Assembly: GCA_015061985.1 (NCBI GenBank)
Contig: SUVN01000006.1
Coordinates: forward strand, 39,886 to 103,885
DNA from: Akkermansiaceae bacterium
GTDB lineage: Bacteria; Verrucomicrobiota; Verrucomicrobiia; Verrucomicrobiales; Akkermansiaceae
Direction of reading: 5' to 3'
Length of the DNA: 64,000 nucleotides
Every line of letters begins with the position of its first letter. Position 1 is the stretch's first letter. The translations under genes were made by a program, and so were the position numbers. The notes under the pieces were generated by a model. It was given only the letters and a program-made list of their open reading frames with translations, searched no databases and was not told the origin of the DNA. Shown here piece after piece: positions 1-9,617 of the stretch.

Positions 1-804
1 TCCAAGGACCATGTGCGCCGCCAGATGGAGACGGGCATCTCTTACGCCGAATTCTCCTACATGCTGATTCAGGCGCTCGACTTCAAGCACCTGCACGAAA
101 CACGCGGAGTGGACTTGCAGGTGGCCGGCAGCGACCAGTGGGGCAACATCACCACAGGTATTGAGCTGATTCGCAAGACGACGGGTGACGAGGTGTATGC
201 CCTCACCATGCCGCTGGTCACGGATGCCCAGGGCAACAAGTTCGGAAAGAGCGAGGGCAACGCCCTCTGGCTGGACAAGAACAAGACTTCCTCCTATGAG
301 CTGTACCAATTCCTGCTCAATTCGGATGATGCCTGCGTCATCACCTATCTGAAGCGTCTGACCTTCCTGACACCGGAGCAGATTATGGACATCGAGGCAC
401 AGCACAAGGAGCACCCCGAGCTGCGCCTGGCACAGAAAGCTCTCGCCAGAGAAATCATCACCGATTTGCACGGAGCGGAAGAGTTCGCCCACGCCGTAGA
501 AATCAGCGAAAAACTCTTTGCCGGAGATTTCCGAAGCCTCAGCCTCCGCGACATCAAGGCCGGCATGAAAAATGTGCCGCAGGTGCCCCTGACCACCGGA
601 CCGCTGGCCGATGTGCTGGTTGCTGCCAAGGTATGCAGCTCCAAGCGCGAGGCACGCGAATTCATCGGCAACGGCGCTATTTCGCTCAATGGCGAGGTAG
701 TGAAAGACGCAGCCTTTGAGGTATCGCCCGCCATGGCTCTGGGCGGCGAGCTTGTCATCATCCGCCGAGGCAAGAAGAAGTTCTACATGGGTCTGTTTGC
801 CTGA
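1..804 (+). CDS. tyrS: Tyrosyl-tRNA synthetase, 5' end cut by window edge
   Basis: Charges tRNA-Tyr with tyrosine in the cytoplasm. The reading frame is open from base 1 and the visible part holds the second half of the class I catalytic domain. GSDQWGN is the tyrosine/ATP-binding motif of bacterial TyrRS, and KFGKS is its version of the KMSKS loop. The last ~70 residues form an S4-type RNA-binding domain (SSKREAREFIGNG onward). The HIGH-like motif must lie upstream of the window. The stop codon overlaps the next start by one base (TGATG), so the following gene is probably co-transcribed and translationally coupled. Identity is secure; only the start is missing. Confidence 0.96.
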   Translation, partial: SKDHVRRQMETGISYAEFSYMLIQALDFKHLHETRGVDLQVAGSDQWGNITTGIELIRKTTGDEVYALTMPLVTDAQGNKFGKSEGNALWLDKNKTSSYELYQFLLNSDDACVITYLKRLTFLTPEQIMDIEAQHKEHPELRLAQKALAREIITDLHGAEEFAHAVEISEKLFAGDFRSLSLRDIKAGMKNVPQVPLTTGPLADVLVAAKVCSSKREAREFIGNGAISLNGEVVKDAAFEVSPAMALGGELVIIRRGKKKFYMGLFA

Positions 805-1670
805 TGCGACTCGGATTGACAGGCCTATTGGTACTGCTGGCAGGCGGGTGTCCGGCCAACGATGAGATGCCCCCGGCTCTCCAGGCAGTTCTGGATATCG
901 AACCCTATGCGGAATACGCACAGGCCGATGTTCCCCTGCCCCCGACATCCACACAGATGGAGGCCATGCCCCGGCAACTATTTATCGCGCGCGCTGACGC
1001 GATAAAAAAGGTACTGTATCACGGCATGGCCCGCACCCGTGCCAACCGATGGCGCGAAACCGACAGCAATCTGGCGGCTATGGCGAGAGAGGCAGAATCG
1101 CTCGCGGATGCACCGCCGGAGTTTGTTGCGCTGCTGAAAATACGGGCGACCGGCAACTTACCGAGGACAAGAGCTTACACTCTCCGCAAAGCGCAGGAAC
1201 ATCTGCTGCAAATGTATGCCGTGGATGAGCTGCAGATGCGGCTGCTGCTCGATTGCGCGGATGCCGATGAGAAAACGGCAGACGAGCTCCTGCAACACCT
1301 TCCGCTGCATGCCGTGTTCAATATGGTACCGCAAACGCCCCCCACGCGGGCTCAGATTACGGCGGATTTGCAGCTCTACGCCGATATTCTCCATAGCGCA
1401 GCCGGGCTACTGGAAAAGGTGCAGGATGAGGAAAGCGCCCGAGCGATTCTGCCGGAGTTGAAACGCCTGCTCCTGCTCCATGATACCACGCTTGTTACCC
1501 GTGCCCAGCTGCTGCAGGGACTCATCCGGCCCGATTCGGTGGAAATGAAAACTGCAGCCGCCGCGCTGACCAAGGCCGAAAAGGAACTCCGCACACAGCG
1601 AGTGCGGCTGACGGAGAATAACTGGTTCGGCAGCAAAGAGCTCCGGGCGCTTGATTACCTGCTCAACTAA
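804..1670 (+). CDS. Putative small lipoprotein, unknown function
   Basis: Not recognised as a named family. The 288-residue product starts with a short hydrophobic stretch ending in LLAGGC, which resembles a signal peptidase II lipobox although the -3 position is A. The rest is predicted mainly helical, with many Leu, Ala, Glu and Arg and no visible catalytic motif. Export to the envelope as a lipoprotein is an inference from the N-terminus only. The ATG overlaps the tyrS stop, which suggests coupled expression with a housekeeping gene. The frame carries no internal stops and its codon use resembles its neighbours, so it is likely real. Confidence 0.7.
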   Translation: MRLGLTGLLVLLAGGCPANDEMPPALQAVLDIEPYAEYAQADVPLPPTSTQMEAMPRQLFIARADAIKKVLYHGMARTRANRWRETDSNLAAMAREAESLADAPPEFVALLKIRATGNLPRTRAYTLRKAQEHLLQMYAVDELQMRLLLDCADADEKTADELLQHLPLHAVFNMVPQTPPTRAQITADLQLYADILHSAAGLLEKVQDEESARAILPELKRLLLLHDTTLVTRAQLLQGLIRPDSVEMKTAAAALTKAEKELRTQRVRLTENNWFGSKELRALDYLLN

Positions 1671-1735
1671 TAGGGAGGCAACGCAAGCATAAAATGCTCG
1701 ATACACAGATATTTGCGTCATTGCAGATTCTGTGC

Positions 1736-1764
1736 TTGCCTTTTACACCCCCTTGAGGCATAAT
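1736..1764 (+). promoter_or_regulatory. Predicted sigma70 promoter of tig
   Basis: TTGCCT (1736-1741), a 17-base spacer and CATAAT (1759-1764) precede the trigger factor gene, leaving a leader of roughly 34 bases. No clear Shine-Dalgarno sequence is seen before the ATG. Confidence 0.5.
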
Positions 1765-1804
1765 CGGCACGCATTTTTTTACAGTTTTCTAACTCCACCA
1801 TACC

Positions 1805-3112
1805 ATGGATATCAGCATCAACAAGACCAGCGATTGCCAGGCAACGCTTACTGCCACCGCCTCCGCTCAGGAAGTGTCCTCCATGAAGGACAGCATCATT
1901 GCCACCTATTCCAAGAGCGCCCGCATCCCCGGCTTCCGTCCCGGTAAGGCCCCCAAGAGCGTGATTGCCAAGCGCTACGCCTCCGCCATTGCAGAGGAAA
2001 TGGACTACCGCATCAAGTCCGATGTGCAGGAGCAGGCCCTGGAGCAGAATCCCGACATGAAGGTGCTTGACTTCGGCACCCCCTCCGTCACCAACAATGA
2101 AGACGGCTCCACCACCCTGACCTCCACCCTCACCATCGTGCCGGATTTCGAATTGCCCGAGTACATGGGTATCGAGGTGTCCGTCCCCTCCACGGAAGTG
2201 AGCGATGAAGAAGTGCAGGAAACGCTGCAGAAGTACGCAGAGTCCTCTGCCCGCCACGAAATCGTGGAGCGCGCCGGCGCCAAGGGCGATATCGCCGTGA
2301 TTGATTTCAAGACCACCATCGAGGGCAAGCCCACCGCCGAATACTGCGGCAAGCCCGTCGGCTTCATGGAAGGCCGCGACGGCCACTGGATGGCTCTGGA
2401 AGAAGACTCCTTTGTTCCCGGCCTGCCCGAGGGACTCATCGGCCTCTCTGCCGGCGACTCCAAGGACATTGTCGTCACCATGAAAGAAGATTTCCCCATC
2501 TCTGATCTGGCCGGCAAGGAGGTGACTTTCTCCTGCACGGTGAAAGAAGTGCGCGAGAAGCAGGTGCCGGAAATCACAGAGGAACTCTTCGCCGCCGCCC
2601 TGCCCGGCAAGTCCCTTGACGAAATCAAGGACATCGTCCGCGAAAACCTCAAGAGCAACAAGGAGCGCGCTAACGATGAAGCCAAGGCTGACCAGATTTC
2701 TGAGAAGATTGCCGACCAGCTCACTTTCGCCCTTCCTGCTGACCTCGTGGAGCGCGAAAACGACAACACCGTCCAGCGCAAGGTATACGCCGCCATTCAG
2801 GCAGGCAACTACGACATCGCTAAGGACATGGATGCCCTCCGCGCCGATTCCGTGAAAGAAACGGAGCGCAATCTGCGCGTCTATTTCGCACTGCAGGAGA
2901 TTGCCGCCAAGGAGAACGTCACGGTGACTGATCAGGAGCTGCTGGAGGCTATGTCCCGCATGGCTGAGCAGGCTCAGGAGAAGAACCTCAAGAACTTCAT
3001 CCGCAAGATGTATCGCGAGAACCGCGTGACGGGCATCCGTCTCTCCATCGTCACCTCCAAGGTGCTTGACCTCCTGGCTCGCAATGCCAAGGTCACGGTA
3101 AAGGAAGACTAA
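1805..3112 (+). CDS. tig: Trigger factor, ribosome-associated chaperone/prolyl isomerase
   Basis: Binds the ribosome exit tunnel and shields nascent chains. The 435-residue length is typical. The N-terminal ribosome-binding domain carries the signature GFRPGKAP at residues ~43-50. A central FKBP-like PPIase domain follows (about residues 150-245, around GDIAVIDF and FVPGLPEGL). The C-terminal helical substrate-binding arms are rich in Glu, Lys and Ala. The gene is monocistronic, with its own promoter and a strong terminator at 3136-3175. The frequent neighbours clpP/clpX are absent here. Confidence 0.95.
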   Translation: MDISINKTSDCQATLTATASAQEVSSMKDSIIATYSKSARIPGFRPGKAPKSVIAKRYASAIAEEMDYRIKSDVQEQALEQNPDMKVLDFGTPSVTNNEDGSTTLTSTLTIVPDFELPEYMGIEVSVPSTEVSDEEVQETLQKYAESSARHEIVERAGAKGDIAVIDFKTTIEGKPTAEYCGKPVGFMEGRDGHWMALEEDSFVPGLPEGLIGLSAGDSKDIVVTMKEDFPISDLAGKEVTFSCTVKEVREKQVPEITEELFAAALPGKSLDEIKDIVRENLKSNKERANDEAKADQISEKIADQLTFALPADLVERENDNTVQRKVYAAIQAGNYDIAKDMDALRADSVKETERNLRVYFALQEIAAKENVTVTDQELLEAMSRMAEQAQEKNLKNFIRKMYRENRVTGIRLSIVTSKVLDLLARNAKVTVKED

Positions 3113-3135
3113 GCCCCCTCTTCTCTCGGATTTTC

Positions 3136-3175
3136 GCCCCGATGCGCGGTCTCTCACCGCCATCGGGGCCTTTTT
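3136..3175 (+). terminator. Rho-independent terminator of tig
   Basis: GCCCCGATG (3136-3144) plus GCGGT (3146-3150) pair with ACCGC (3156-3160) plus CATCGGGGC (3161-3169), followed by a T-rich run. Confidence 0.85.
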
Positions 3176-3213
3176 ATTTATCCTGGCGCATTTGATGCTA
3201 ATTATCTTCCGTT

Positions 3214-3257
3214 TTGGTCTCTTTTGAGCTTGACTCTATAATCCGATAGGGTAGAAT
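3214..3257 (+). promoter_or_regulatory. Two overlapping predicted promoters of the autotransporter gene
   Basis: One reading is TTGGTC (3214-3219), a 17-base spacer and a perfect TATAAT (3237-3242). The other is TTGACT (3230-3235), a 16-base spacer and TAGAAT (3252-3257). Both imply a 5' leader of about 115-130 bases before the ATG at 3379. They make the upstream in-frame ATG at 3256 unlikely as a start. Confidence 0.5.
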
Positions 3258-3378
3258 GGACAAAGTAGAGATTTTGTTGTGCACTTTGTGCCCCGGAAGA
3301 TGCATGAAGCCGCGCAACAAACTTCTCCCCGGCCTGACTCCGGGCATCTATCTTCCGACATTTCAACAACATACATAT

Positions 3379-6300
3379 ATGAAACCACACCTCCCCGTGT
3401 CTCTGCTTCGAGCACTTGTTACTGCCGCGATTGCTTTCCCTGCGTTTGTATCCGGCGGGACAGCAGATATCCCCAGTGACTACACTCAAATCATTGCTAC
3501 CACGACGAGCGACGTTGCAGGTTCGCAACCCAAGATGGCTTTTACATTGAAGCCAGCCAACCTGAGCACGGTTACCAACCCCACCATGACGTGGAATCCG
3601 GCAACTACCCTGCCCATCACTCCCAGAGTAGACATCCTTTTCACCAGCTTTGATGATGGCAATAAATGCAGCATCAATATGTCTTCCGGCGGTTTTTTGA
3701 TGACCGTGGGAGATGCTACATTTGTCAGTCTGTACAATGTCACGTTTGACAGCAATAACGCATCAGTCAAGTCAGATAATAACATTACAGGCTATGGCGG
3801 TACCATTATTTCCGGAGGCATGACGCACGATGCGGAAGGATTTCTGGAAGGGTATGAAATGCCTGACGGAGATGTAACATTCCGCAATAACCGCAATCTT
3901 TCTATCACCAGAAGCAGCCTGAGTGTTGCAGCGGAAAACGGGACAAAAATGGTGCGGGCCTACGGCTTCGGTGGTGTCATCATGTCGCCCACAACTGTCA
4001 TTACCGGCAATAAGGATATATACCTCGAAGCCAACACCCTGTCGGTTAAATCCAGCTCCAATCAAGCGAGCGAGGCCTACGGCTTCGGTGGTGTCATCTA
4101 CGGCTCCGATATTTCCATTACCAATAATGAAGATGTCTATATTCAAGGCAATCGGCTGGATGTGACCACGTCCGGCGCGGCCGGCAGAGCCGGCGGAGCT
4201 GCACTCTTCTCCAATCATACCGTGAGTATTGAGGGTAACACCTCAGTGACCATCCGTAACAATATCGTTCACTACAAGGACAGAACGCAAGAACATTCCT
4301 ATCTTGAAAGTATCTGCATTGACTCCGAGCATCAGGGGCAGCTGAAACTTGCAGCCGGGGCTAACACAACTATCTCCCTCTTCGACCCGATAACCGTTGA
4401 CTGCAATGTATCCATCAATGCCAACTTCACCAATTCCGCCGGTGATTCTGAAAAGGCTGTGGGTGATGTCATGTTCTCCGCTCTGCACGCGGAAGCCGAT
4501 TTGACAGCATTCCTCAAGGGGCTGCTGGGTGAAGGAAACGAACAGCCTTCGGTTGATGATCTTCTGCTCTCCCGCACCTCTCTGGTTCAGGGGACAACAA
4601 CTCTTCATTCAGGCCGCATGATGCTGTGCGATGGTGCCAGATATGAAGGCGCAGGCTTTGTTGGTCTTGCCGGGTCTACCCTGTACATGCGTTCTTCCTC
4701 CATGTACGGAATCCTTGACCCGGATGCCGTGATTGCGTTCGGCGACGGACGGATTGTATTCCAATCCGGTGCCAATCTGTACCTGAAAAGCACCTCCAGC
4801 ATGATTGATGCGGTAGAAACCAATTTTGCAGGTACCAACAAGGTGACGTTTGATATATCGTCCACCAATCTGACAGCCTCCAGCCTGTTCGTTAACGGGG
4901 AGCTCACCTTCAATGCCGGGACAACCCTTTACATCACTTCCGACAATCAGTTAACGGAAGGCGTATACACGCTCCTGAACACTACTGACCTCAATATTGA
5001 GGGGTGGAGCTCTGCCAATGTGACAGTCACGAGCAACGAAGATATCGGCTTTGATGCCACTTATGCCAACCTGCGTTGGGAGATTGTAAATAACGTCAAT
5101 ACACTGTACTACTACACCTCCATGCCGCCCTTACTGGACGCAACCTGGACTAATGAAGATGGGGACTTTGTGTGGAGTTCAACCGCTATCAACTGGGAGC
5201 AGATGGGACAGGCCTATGCGTTCTCCAATGGTGCAACCGCTACTTTCACGGATGATGGATGCGGCACAATTCATCTGAAAGGCACTCTCCGCCCTTCAGA
5301 AGTACTGGTGGACAACACTCTGGGCAAAGACTACGAATGGGTTGCTCATGCTGACGGCGGCAAACTTGCAGGTGACATGACCCTCACAAAGCGCGGTGCC
5401 GGCAAGCTCACAATTTCTTTGGCCAACGAATACACAGGCGGCACTTTTGTGGAGGATGGCACTCTGGTTGCCGGACACATTCAAGCTTTCGGCACGGGTG
5501 ATATAACGGTAAAGGGAGGCAGTCTGGATTTGCAGAATCTGGCAGTCACCAATAAGGTAACGGTCAATGCAGGCTCGTTCATAGGCACAGCCTACGATGG
5601 TATTCTTACCGTTACGGGTGATGCTACCCTCGGTGACAACACCACCGCGGCATCCATCAACCTCAAAGCTGCCTACATCAAAGGTGGTTCCATCGTCAGT
5701 ACGAACATCACTGCAGAGGAGGCCACCATTGAAACCATCATCGCAGGGACTACGAACCTGACCGTCAATGGCAATACTACCATGCGCGGTGACCACACCT
5801 CCACAGGCACCTTTACCGTCAATGGCGGAACGCTGCGAGTGGAAGGCTCCACATCTGCTGATCTGAACCTGAAAGGAGGCTCCTTTGTTGTGGAAACGCC
5901 TATGGTTCTCACTCAGGGACAGGATGTCACCTTCAACGGCGGCAATATGGTGGGTTCGCTGGAAACAGCCAATGGTTCAACTCTGAAGATCTCTGCCTCT
6001 TCTTCCATTTCCGAAGACCTGACGCTGAACGGCGGCACCGTCACTCCGGGCGGCTCCGGAATCAGCCTGAAAATCGGTGGTGATTTGATTATCCTCGGAA
6101 ACACGACTATTGATGTTAACGCGTACGTTGATGAAGGCACCTATGTGCTGATGTCCGCTACCAGCATCAGCGATAATCTTGACCTGCTCACCGCTGTCAC
6201 GGATACACGTAATGAAAACACTCTTGACGTGAGCGGCTCCAGCCTGGTTCTCAAGGTAAAGGAAAACCCTGCGACCCTCGCGTGGGACGCAGGCGCAGAG

Positions 6301-8445
6301 GGTATCTGGAGCACCCAGTCGGAGCAGGAATGGATTGTCGTGGACGGCGGCACAGACCCCAATCCTGATTCCTCTTTCTATAATCGAGATAAAGTCGTGT
6401 TCGACAAGGGTGGCGCGGCCGAAATCGTCGGCGAAGTGAAACCTGAATCCATTTCCGTGACCGGGACTGAGGATGTTTCATTCTCCGGCTCCGGTTCCAT
6501 CGTCGGCGATGCTTCGCTTGTGAAGGAGGGAAGCGGCACGCTGAACATGAATGCCTCCAATGCCTACCTGGGTGGCACCGTCATCAAGGAAGGTACGGTT
6601 AATGCAGGCGGCAAAGACTCGTTCGGCCGTGCAGTCGGAGAGGATGGGAAAGTTCAGCTCGGCGCTATTGAGCTTCAGGGCGGACATCTCAACATGGGCG
6701 ATTATGCGGTTGAAAATGACGTGATGGCCTCCGGCGGCAAGTTCACCGGCACGGCTTACGACGGTGAGCTGACCGTGAAAGGCAATATCTCCGTAGGCGA
6801 TAACACGACCGCTGCCGCCATTGCTCTGAAAGAAGGCTCCATCAAGGATGGTTCCCTCAAGGATACGTCCATTACGACTAGTGGTGATGCCGCCATTGAG
6901 TCTGCACTCAAGGGCACGACTTCCCTCACGGTTGAAGACGGCGAAACTATCCTCAGGGGCAAGAATTCCTCTTCCGGCGATACCACCGTCAACGGTGGAG
7001 CTCTGCGCATTGCCCGCGATGAAGCCTTTGGCCCCGGCAATATCTACCTCAACAACGGTCGCATGATTGCAGAAGACAGCACCACGCTGGCGCTCTCCGG
7101 TAAGCAGGCGCTCTATTTCCGTGGTGGCAGCATCACAGGCAACGTGGGCTCCGGCAACTCCACCGCCATCGTACTGGATCGCAATGGCGATATCGACGGC
7201 AATCTGCGCCTCAACGGCGGCACCGTTTACTTCAACGGCAAGGCAGCCGCCCCGGCGGCAAGAACCGCTCAGGCTCGAAGCATGGCCGTCAAGTCCAATG
7301 GTTGCACCCTCTCCGTCTCCGGCAGCATTACGCTGACAGCAGACACGCTGGTTGAGCTGGAGGCCGGGCAGTACGCCGATGGCGACATTCTTATGGAAGC
7401 CGACAGTCTGACGGGCGATTTCGGCCAGCTAGTTCTCAACTATGACGATGGTAACCCCAACACGGAATACGCCCTTGCCCTGAAGGAAACTGATGGTAAG
7501 GTGCAGGTCTGGCTCGACCTTGACAAGGTTTATGAACACACCGATGGCAAGTGGGATATTTCCAACGGCGATCTCCGCGACCTGCTCGTGCAGAGCAACT
7601 GGGGAATGTTCGCCTCCTCCCATGCGTTCTCCGATGCCATGCAGGGCCAGCGTTCTGCCTCCGGCGTGGTGGGCAGCAAGGGGGTCATGGTCTGGGCCTC
7701 CGCTCTCTACAACCACATGTCCGTAAATGATGACGGCACGAAGAACGGCGGCGACACCGACACCATGGGCGCTGCCGTAGGTATCGAAACCATGATTGGT
7801 TCCCGCAGCTGCATCGGTCTGGCCGTGGGCGTGACTTCCTCGGACATCAGCGTTGGTAACATTGCCGACGAGATGGAGCAGGACGGCACCTACATCGGCC
7901 TCTACGGTGCAACGGTGCTCTCCAGCAACGACATCAGCGGTCTGACTCTCAGCTGGTCTGCTGCCTACGGTGCTGTGGATTCCTCTCCCTCCGGTGCAGC
8001 CTCCAGCATTGAGTGGCAGCAGGACAGCTTCCAGCTCAACGGACGTCTGGATTGGAGCCGCAGCATCAGCGACCGCACCACGGTCAACGTGTTCGCCGGG
8101 CTGGAGTACTTCATGACCACGGCTGATGAAGTGGCCGGGGTGGACAGCGGCGAAATCAGCAATCTGCGCGCCGAACTGGGTGCCGGCATTACCCGCCGCT
8201 ACGCCTCCTCCGTGCTGTATGCAGAGGCTCGACTTCTGGGCGACATCATGCGCGATGATCCCACTCCCACCATCAACGGCTGGAGCGAGGAAGGTGCCAA
8301 TCCCGGCACCGTGGGTGCAGGCTTCCGCGTGGGTGCCGCCTACGACATCAATGAGTTCTGGAGCATCGGTGCTAATGCCGGCGTAGAAATCATGGGCGAT
8401 GCCACGAGCGCCGGTGCAAACGTGGGCGCTTCCCTCAAGTTCTGA
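3379..8445 (+). CDS. Large autotransporter (type Va) with tandem passenger repeats
   Basis: Predicted surface protein of 1688 residues. The start at 3379 is preferred because it opens directly into a signal peptide (MKPHLPVSLLRALVT, hydrophobic core, cleavage near FVSGG) and because an in-frame ATG at 3256 overlaps the promoter. The passenger is Gly/Thr/Ser/Asn-rich beta-helix-like sequence. It contains two copies of the autotransporter-associated strand motif (LTKRGAGKLTI...EYTGGT and LVKEGSGTLNM...AYLGGT), each inside a larger duplicated unit. The last ~290 residues form an autotransporter beta-barrel (GVMVWASALYNHMS onward) ending in Phe, as expected for BAM-dependent insertion. BamA is encoded in the same window. 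The ligand or function is not deducible; adhesion is only a guess. Confidence 0.9.
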   Translation: MKPHLPVSLLRALVTAAIAFPAFVSGGTADIPSDYTQIIATTTSDVAGSQPKMAFTLKPANLSTVTNPTMTWNPATTLPITPRVDILFTSFDDGNKCSINMSSGGFLMTVGDATFVSLYNVTFDSNNASVKSDNNITGYGGTIISGGMTHDAEGFLEGYEMPDGDVTFRNNRNLSITRSSLSVAAENGTKMVRAYGFGGVIMSPTTVITGNKDIYLEANTLSVKSSSNQASEAYGFGGVIYGSDISITNNEDVYIQGNRLDVTTSGAAGRAGGAALFSNHTVSIEGNTSVTIRNNIVHYKDRTQEHSYLESICIDSEHQGQLKLAAGANTTISLFDPITVDCNVSINANFTNSAGDSEKAVGDVMFSALHAEADLTAFLKGLLGEGNEQPSVDDLLLSRTSLVQGTTTLHSGRMMLCDGARYEGAGFVGLAGSTLYMRSSSMYGILDPDAVIAFGDGRIVFQSGANLYLKSTSSMIDAVETNFAGTNKVTFDISSTNLTASSLFVNGELTFNAGTTLYITSDNQLTEGVYTLLNTTDLNIEGWSSANVTVTSNEDIGFDATYANLRWEIVNNVNTLYYYTSMPPLLDATWTNEDGDFVWSSTAINWEQMGQAYAFSNGATATFTDDGCGTIHLKGTLRPSEVLVDNTLGKDYEWVAHADGGKLAGDMTLTKRGAGKLTISLANEYTGGTFVEDGTLVAGHIQAFGTGDITVKGGSLDLQNLAVTNKVTVNAGSFIGTAYDGILTVTGDATLGDNTTAASINLKAAYIKGGSIVSTNITAEEATIETIIAGTTNLTVNGNTTMRGDHTSTGTFTVNGGTLRVEGSTSADLNLKGGSFVVETPMVLTQGQDVTFNGGNMVGSLETANGSTLKISASSSISEDLTLNGGTVTPGGSGISLKIGGDLIILGNTTIDVNAYVDEGTYVLMSATSISDNLDLLTAVTDTRNENTLDVSGSSLVLKVKENPATLAWDAGAEGIWSTQSEQEWIVVDGGTDPNPDSSFYNRDKVVFDKGGAAEIVGEVKPESISVTGTEDVSFSGSGSIVGDASLVKEGSGTLNMNASNAYLGGTVIKEGTVNAGGKDSFGRAVGEDGKVQLGAIELQGGHLNMGDYAVENDVMASGGKFTGTAYDGELTVKGNISVGDNTTAAAIALKEGSIKDGSLKDTSITTSGDAAIESALKGTTSLTVEDGETILRGKNSSSGDTTVNGGALRIARDEAFGPGNIYLNNGRMIAEDSTTLALSGKQALYFRGGSITGNVGSGNSTAIVLDRNGDIDGNLRLNGGTVYFNGKAAAPAARTAQARSMAVKSNGCTLSVSGSITLTADTLVELEAGQYADGDILMEADSLTGDFGQLVLNYDDGNPNTEYALALKETDGKVQVWLDLDKVYEHTDGKWDISNGDLRDLLVQSNWGMFASSHAFSDAMQGQRSASGVVGSKGVMVWASALYNHMSVNDDGTKNGGDTDTMGAAVGIETMIGSRSCIGLAVGVTSSDISVGNIADEMEQDGTYIGLYGATVLSSNDISGLTLSWSAAYGAVDSSPSGAASSIEWQQDSFQLNGRLDWSRSISDRTTVNVFAGLEYFMTTADEVAGVDSGEISNLRAELGAGITRRYASSVLYAEARLLGDIMRDDPTPTINGWSEEGANPGTVGAGFRVGAAYDINEFWSIGANAGVEIMGDATSAGANVGASLKF
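5135..7015 (+). repeat. Two diverged tandem units inside the autotransporter passenger
   Basis: Unit 1 (about 5135-5870) and unit 2 (about 6265-7015) share an ordered pattern. Each has a W...W opening, an F..G...I.G...P block, an L.K.G.GTL strand motif, GTAYDG.LTV.G, DNTTAA.I.L, and a closing TTSLTV/TTNLTV plus TVNGG.LR. They look like an internal duplication within one coding frame. Confidence 0.7.
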
Positions 8446-8469
8446 TAACGCGCTCCCGCAATTCTCATC

Positions 8470-8507
8470 AGCGTGCTGTATCGATTATCGGTACAGCACG
8501 CTTTTTA
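8470..8507 (+). terminator. Rho-independent terminator of the autotransporter gene
   Basis: AGCGTGCTGTA (8470-8480) pairs perfectly with TACAGCACGCT (8492-8502), followed by a T run. Confidence 0.85.
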
Positions 8508-8527
8508 TATCCCCCTGCCCTGCGGGC

Positions 8528-8565
8528 AAAAAAAAGCCCTCTGCGCGGCTGCAGGCGCAGAGGGC
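8528..8565 (-). terminator. Rho-independent terminator of tal-galE
   Basis: On the minus strand GCCCTCTGCGC and GCGCAGAGGGC (plus-strand arms 8536-8546 and 8555-8565) form an 11-bp stem, followed by eight T residues. Confidence 0.85.
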
Positions 8566-8594
8566 AATCGTTGTAAGGATTTTTACCGGCAGTA

Positions 8595-9584
8595 TCAATA
8601 ATGGCCGCCACGGGGGCCATTGTGCCACTTCCAGGCGGTTTCCACAATCTGGGTCACATCCTGATACTTGGGAATCCAGCCAAGGATTTCCGCCGCCTTA
8701 CGGGAATCGGCAATCAGACGAGGCGGGTCACCCTCGCGACGCGGGCCGTAGGAGACCGGAGCCTTCATGCCCGTCACCTTCTCCGCAGCATCGATAATCT
8801 GTTTCACGGAGAATCCGTTGCCGGTTCCCAGATTGAACCAGTTGGTCTCGCCGCCCTTCATCAGGTAATCCAGTGCGCGCAGGTGGGCATCAGCCAAATC
8901 ATCCACGTGGATATAGTCGCGGATGCAGGTGCCGTCCGGGGTATCATAATCCGTACCGAACACGGTGATACCCGGGCGCTCGCCCTTAATGGCCTGCAGA
9001 ATCACGGGGATGAGGTGACTCTCCGGCTCATGATCTTCGCCGATGGCGCCATCCACGGAGGAGCCGGAGGCATTGAAGTAACGCAGGAACACGCTCTTGA
9101 GGCCGTAGGCGCGGTCGCAATCCTTGCACACCTTTTCCAGCATGAACTTGGAACCACCGTAGGGGTTGATGGGATCCTGCTTCTCGGTTTCGGGAATCGG
9201 TATCTGCGTGGGCTCACCATAGGTGGCACAGGTGGAGGAGAACACGAAGCGCTTGGTGCCCGCCAGTATCATGGCACGCAGCAGCACCAGCGGCTTGGCG
9301 ATATTGTTCTCGTAATACTTCAGCGGGTCTGTCACAGACTCACCCACCTGAATGAAGGCGGCAAAGTGAACCACGGCATCGAACTTGCCGTTGATGAGCA
9401 GCGGGTACACCACAGCGGGGTCACCCAAATCACCTTTCACCAGGGTCACTTCCTTGTCTACAATGGCAGCCTGATGCCCGTAGACCATGCTATCCAGCAC
9501 CGTCACGTCTGCTCCGGCTTTCACCAGCTGACGCACCGTGTGGGAACCAATATATCCGGCACCGCCGGTTACTAGTACTTTCAT
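8595..9584 (-). CDS. galE: UDP-glucose 4-epimerase
   Basis: Interconverts UDP-glucose and UDP-galactose (Leloir pathway and supply of Gal residues to surface glycans). The 329-residue extended SDR protein has GGAGYIG at residues 7-13 for NAD binding, SSTCATYGEP containing the catalytic Ser/Thr, and YGGSK as the YxxxK catalytic pair. The typical C-terminal RDYIHVDDLADAH and RREGDPP motifs are present. It lies 33 bases downstream of tal in the same orientation and ends in its own terminator, so the two are read as a carbohydrate-metabolism operon. Related epimerases acting on UDP-GlcNAc cannot be fully excluded. Confidence 0.93.
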   Translation of the reverse strand: MKVLVTGGAGYIGSHTVRQLVKAGADVTVLDSMVYGHQAAIVDKEVTLVKGDLGDPAVVYPLLINGKFDAVVHFAAFIQVGESVTDPLKYYENNIAKPLVLLRAMILAGTKRFVFSSTCATYGEPTQIPIPETEKQDPINPYGGSKFMLEKVCKDCDRAYGLKSVFLRYFNASGSSVDGAIGEDHEPESHLIPVILQAIKGERPGITVFGTDYDTPDGTCIRDYIHVDDLADAHLRALDYLMKGGETNWFNLGTGNGFSVKQIIDAAEKVTGMKAPVSYGPRREGDPPRLIADSRKAAEILGWIPKYQDVTQIVETAWKWHNGPRGGHY

Positions 9585-9617
9585 CGTTTGATTCAGATTG
9601 AAGTTAATAATGTAAAA

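Noticed and set aside
1718..3163. 481-codon minus-strand frame opposite tig
   Set aside because: Antisense shadow of trigger factor.
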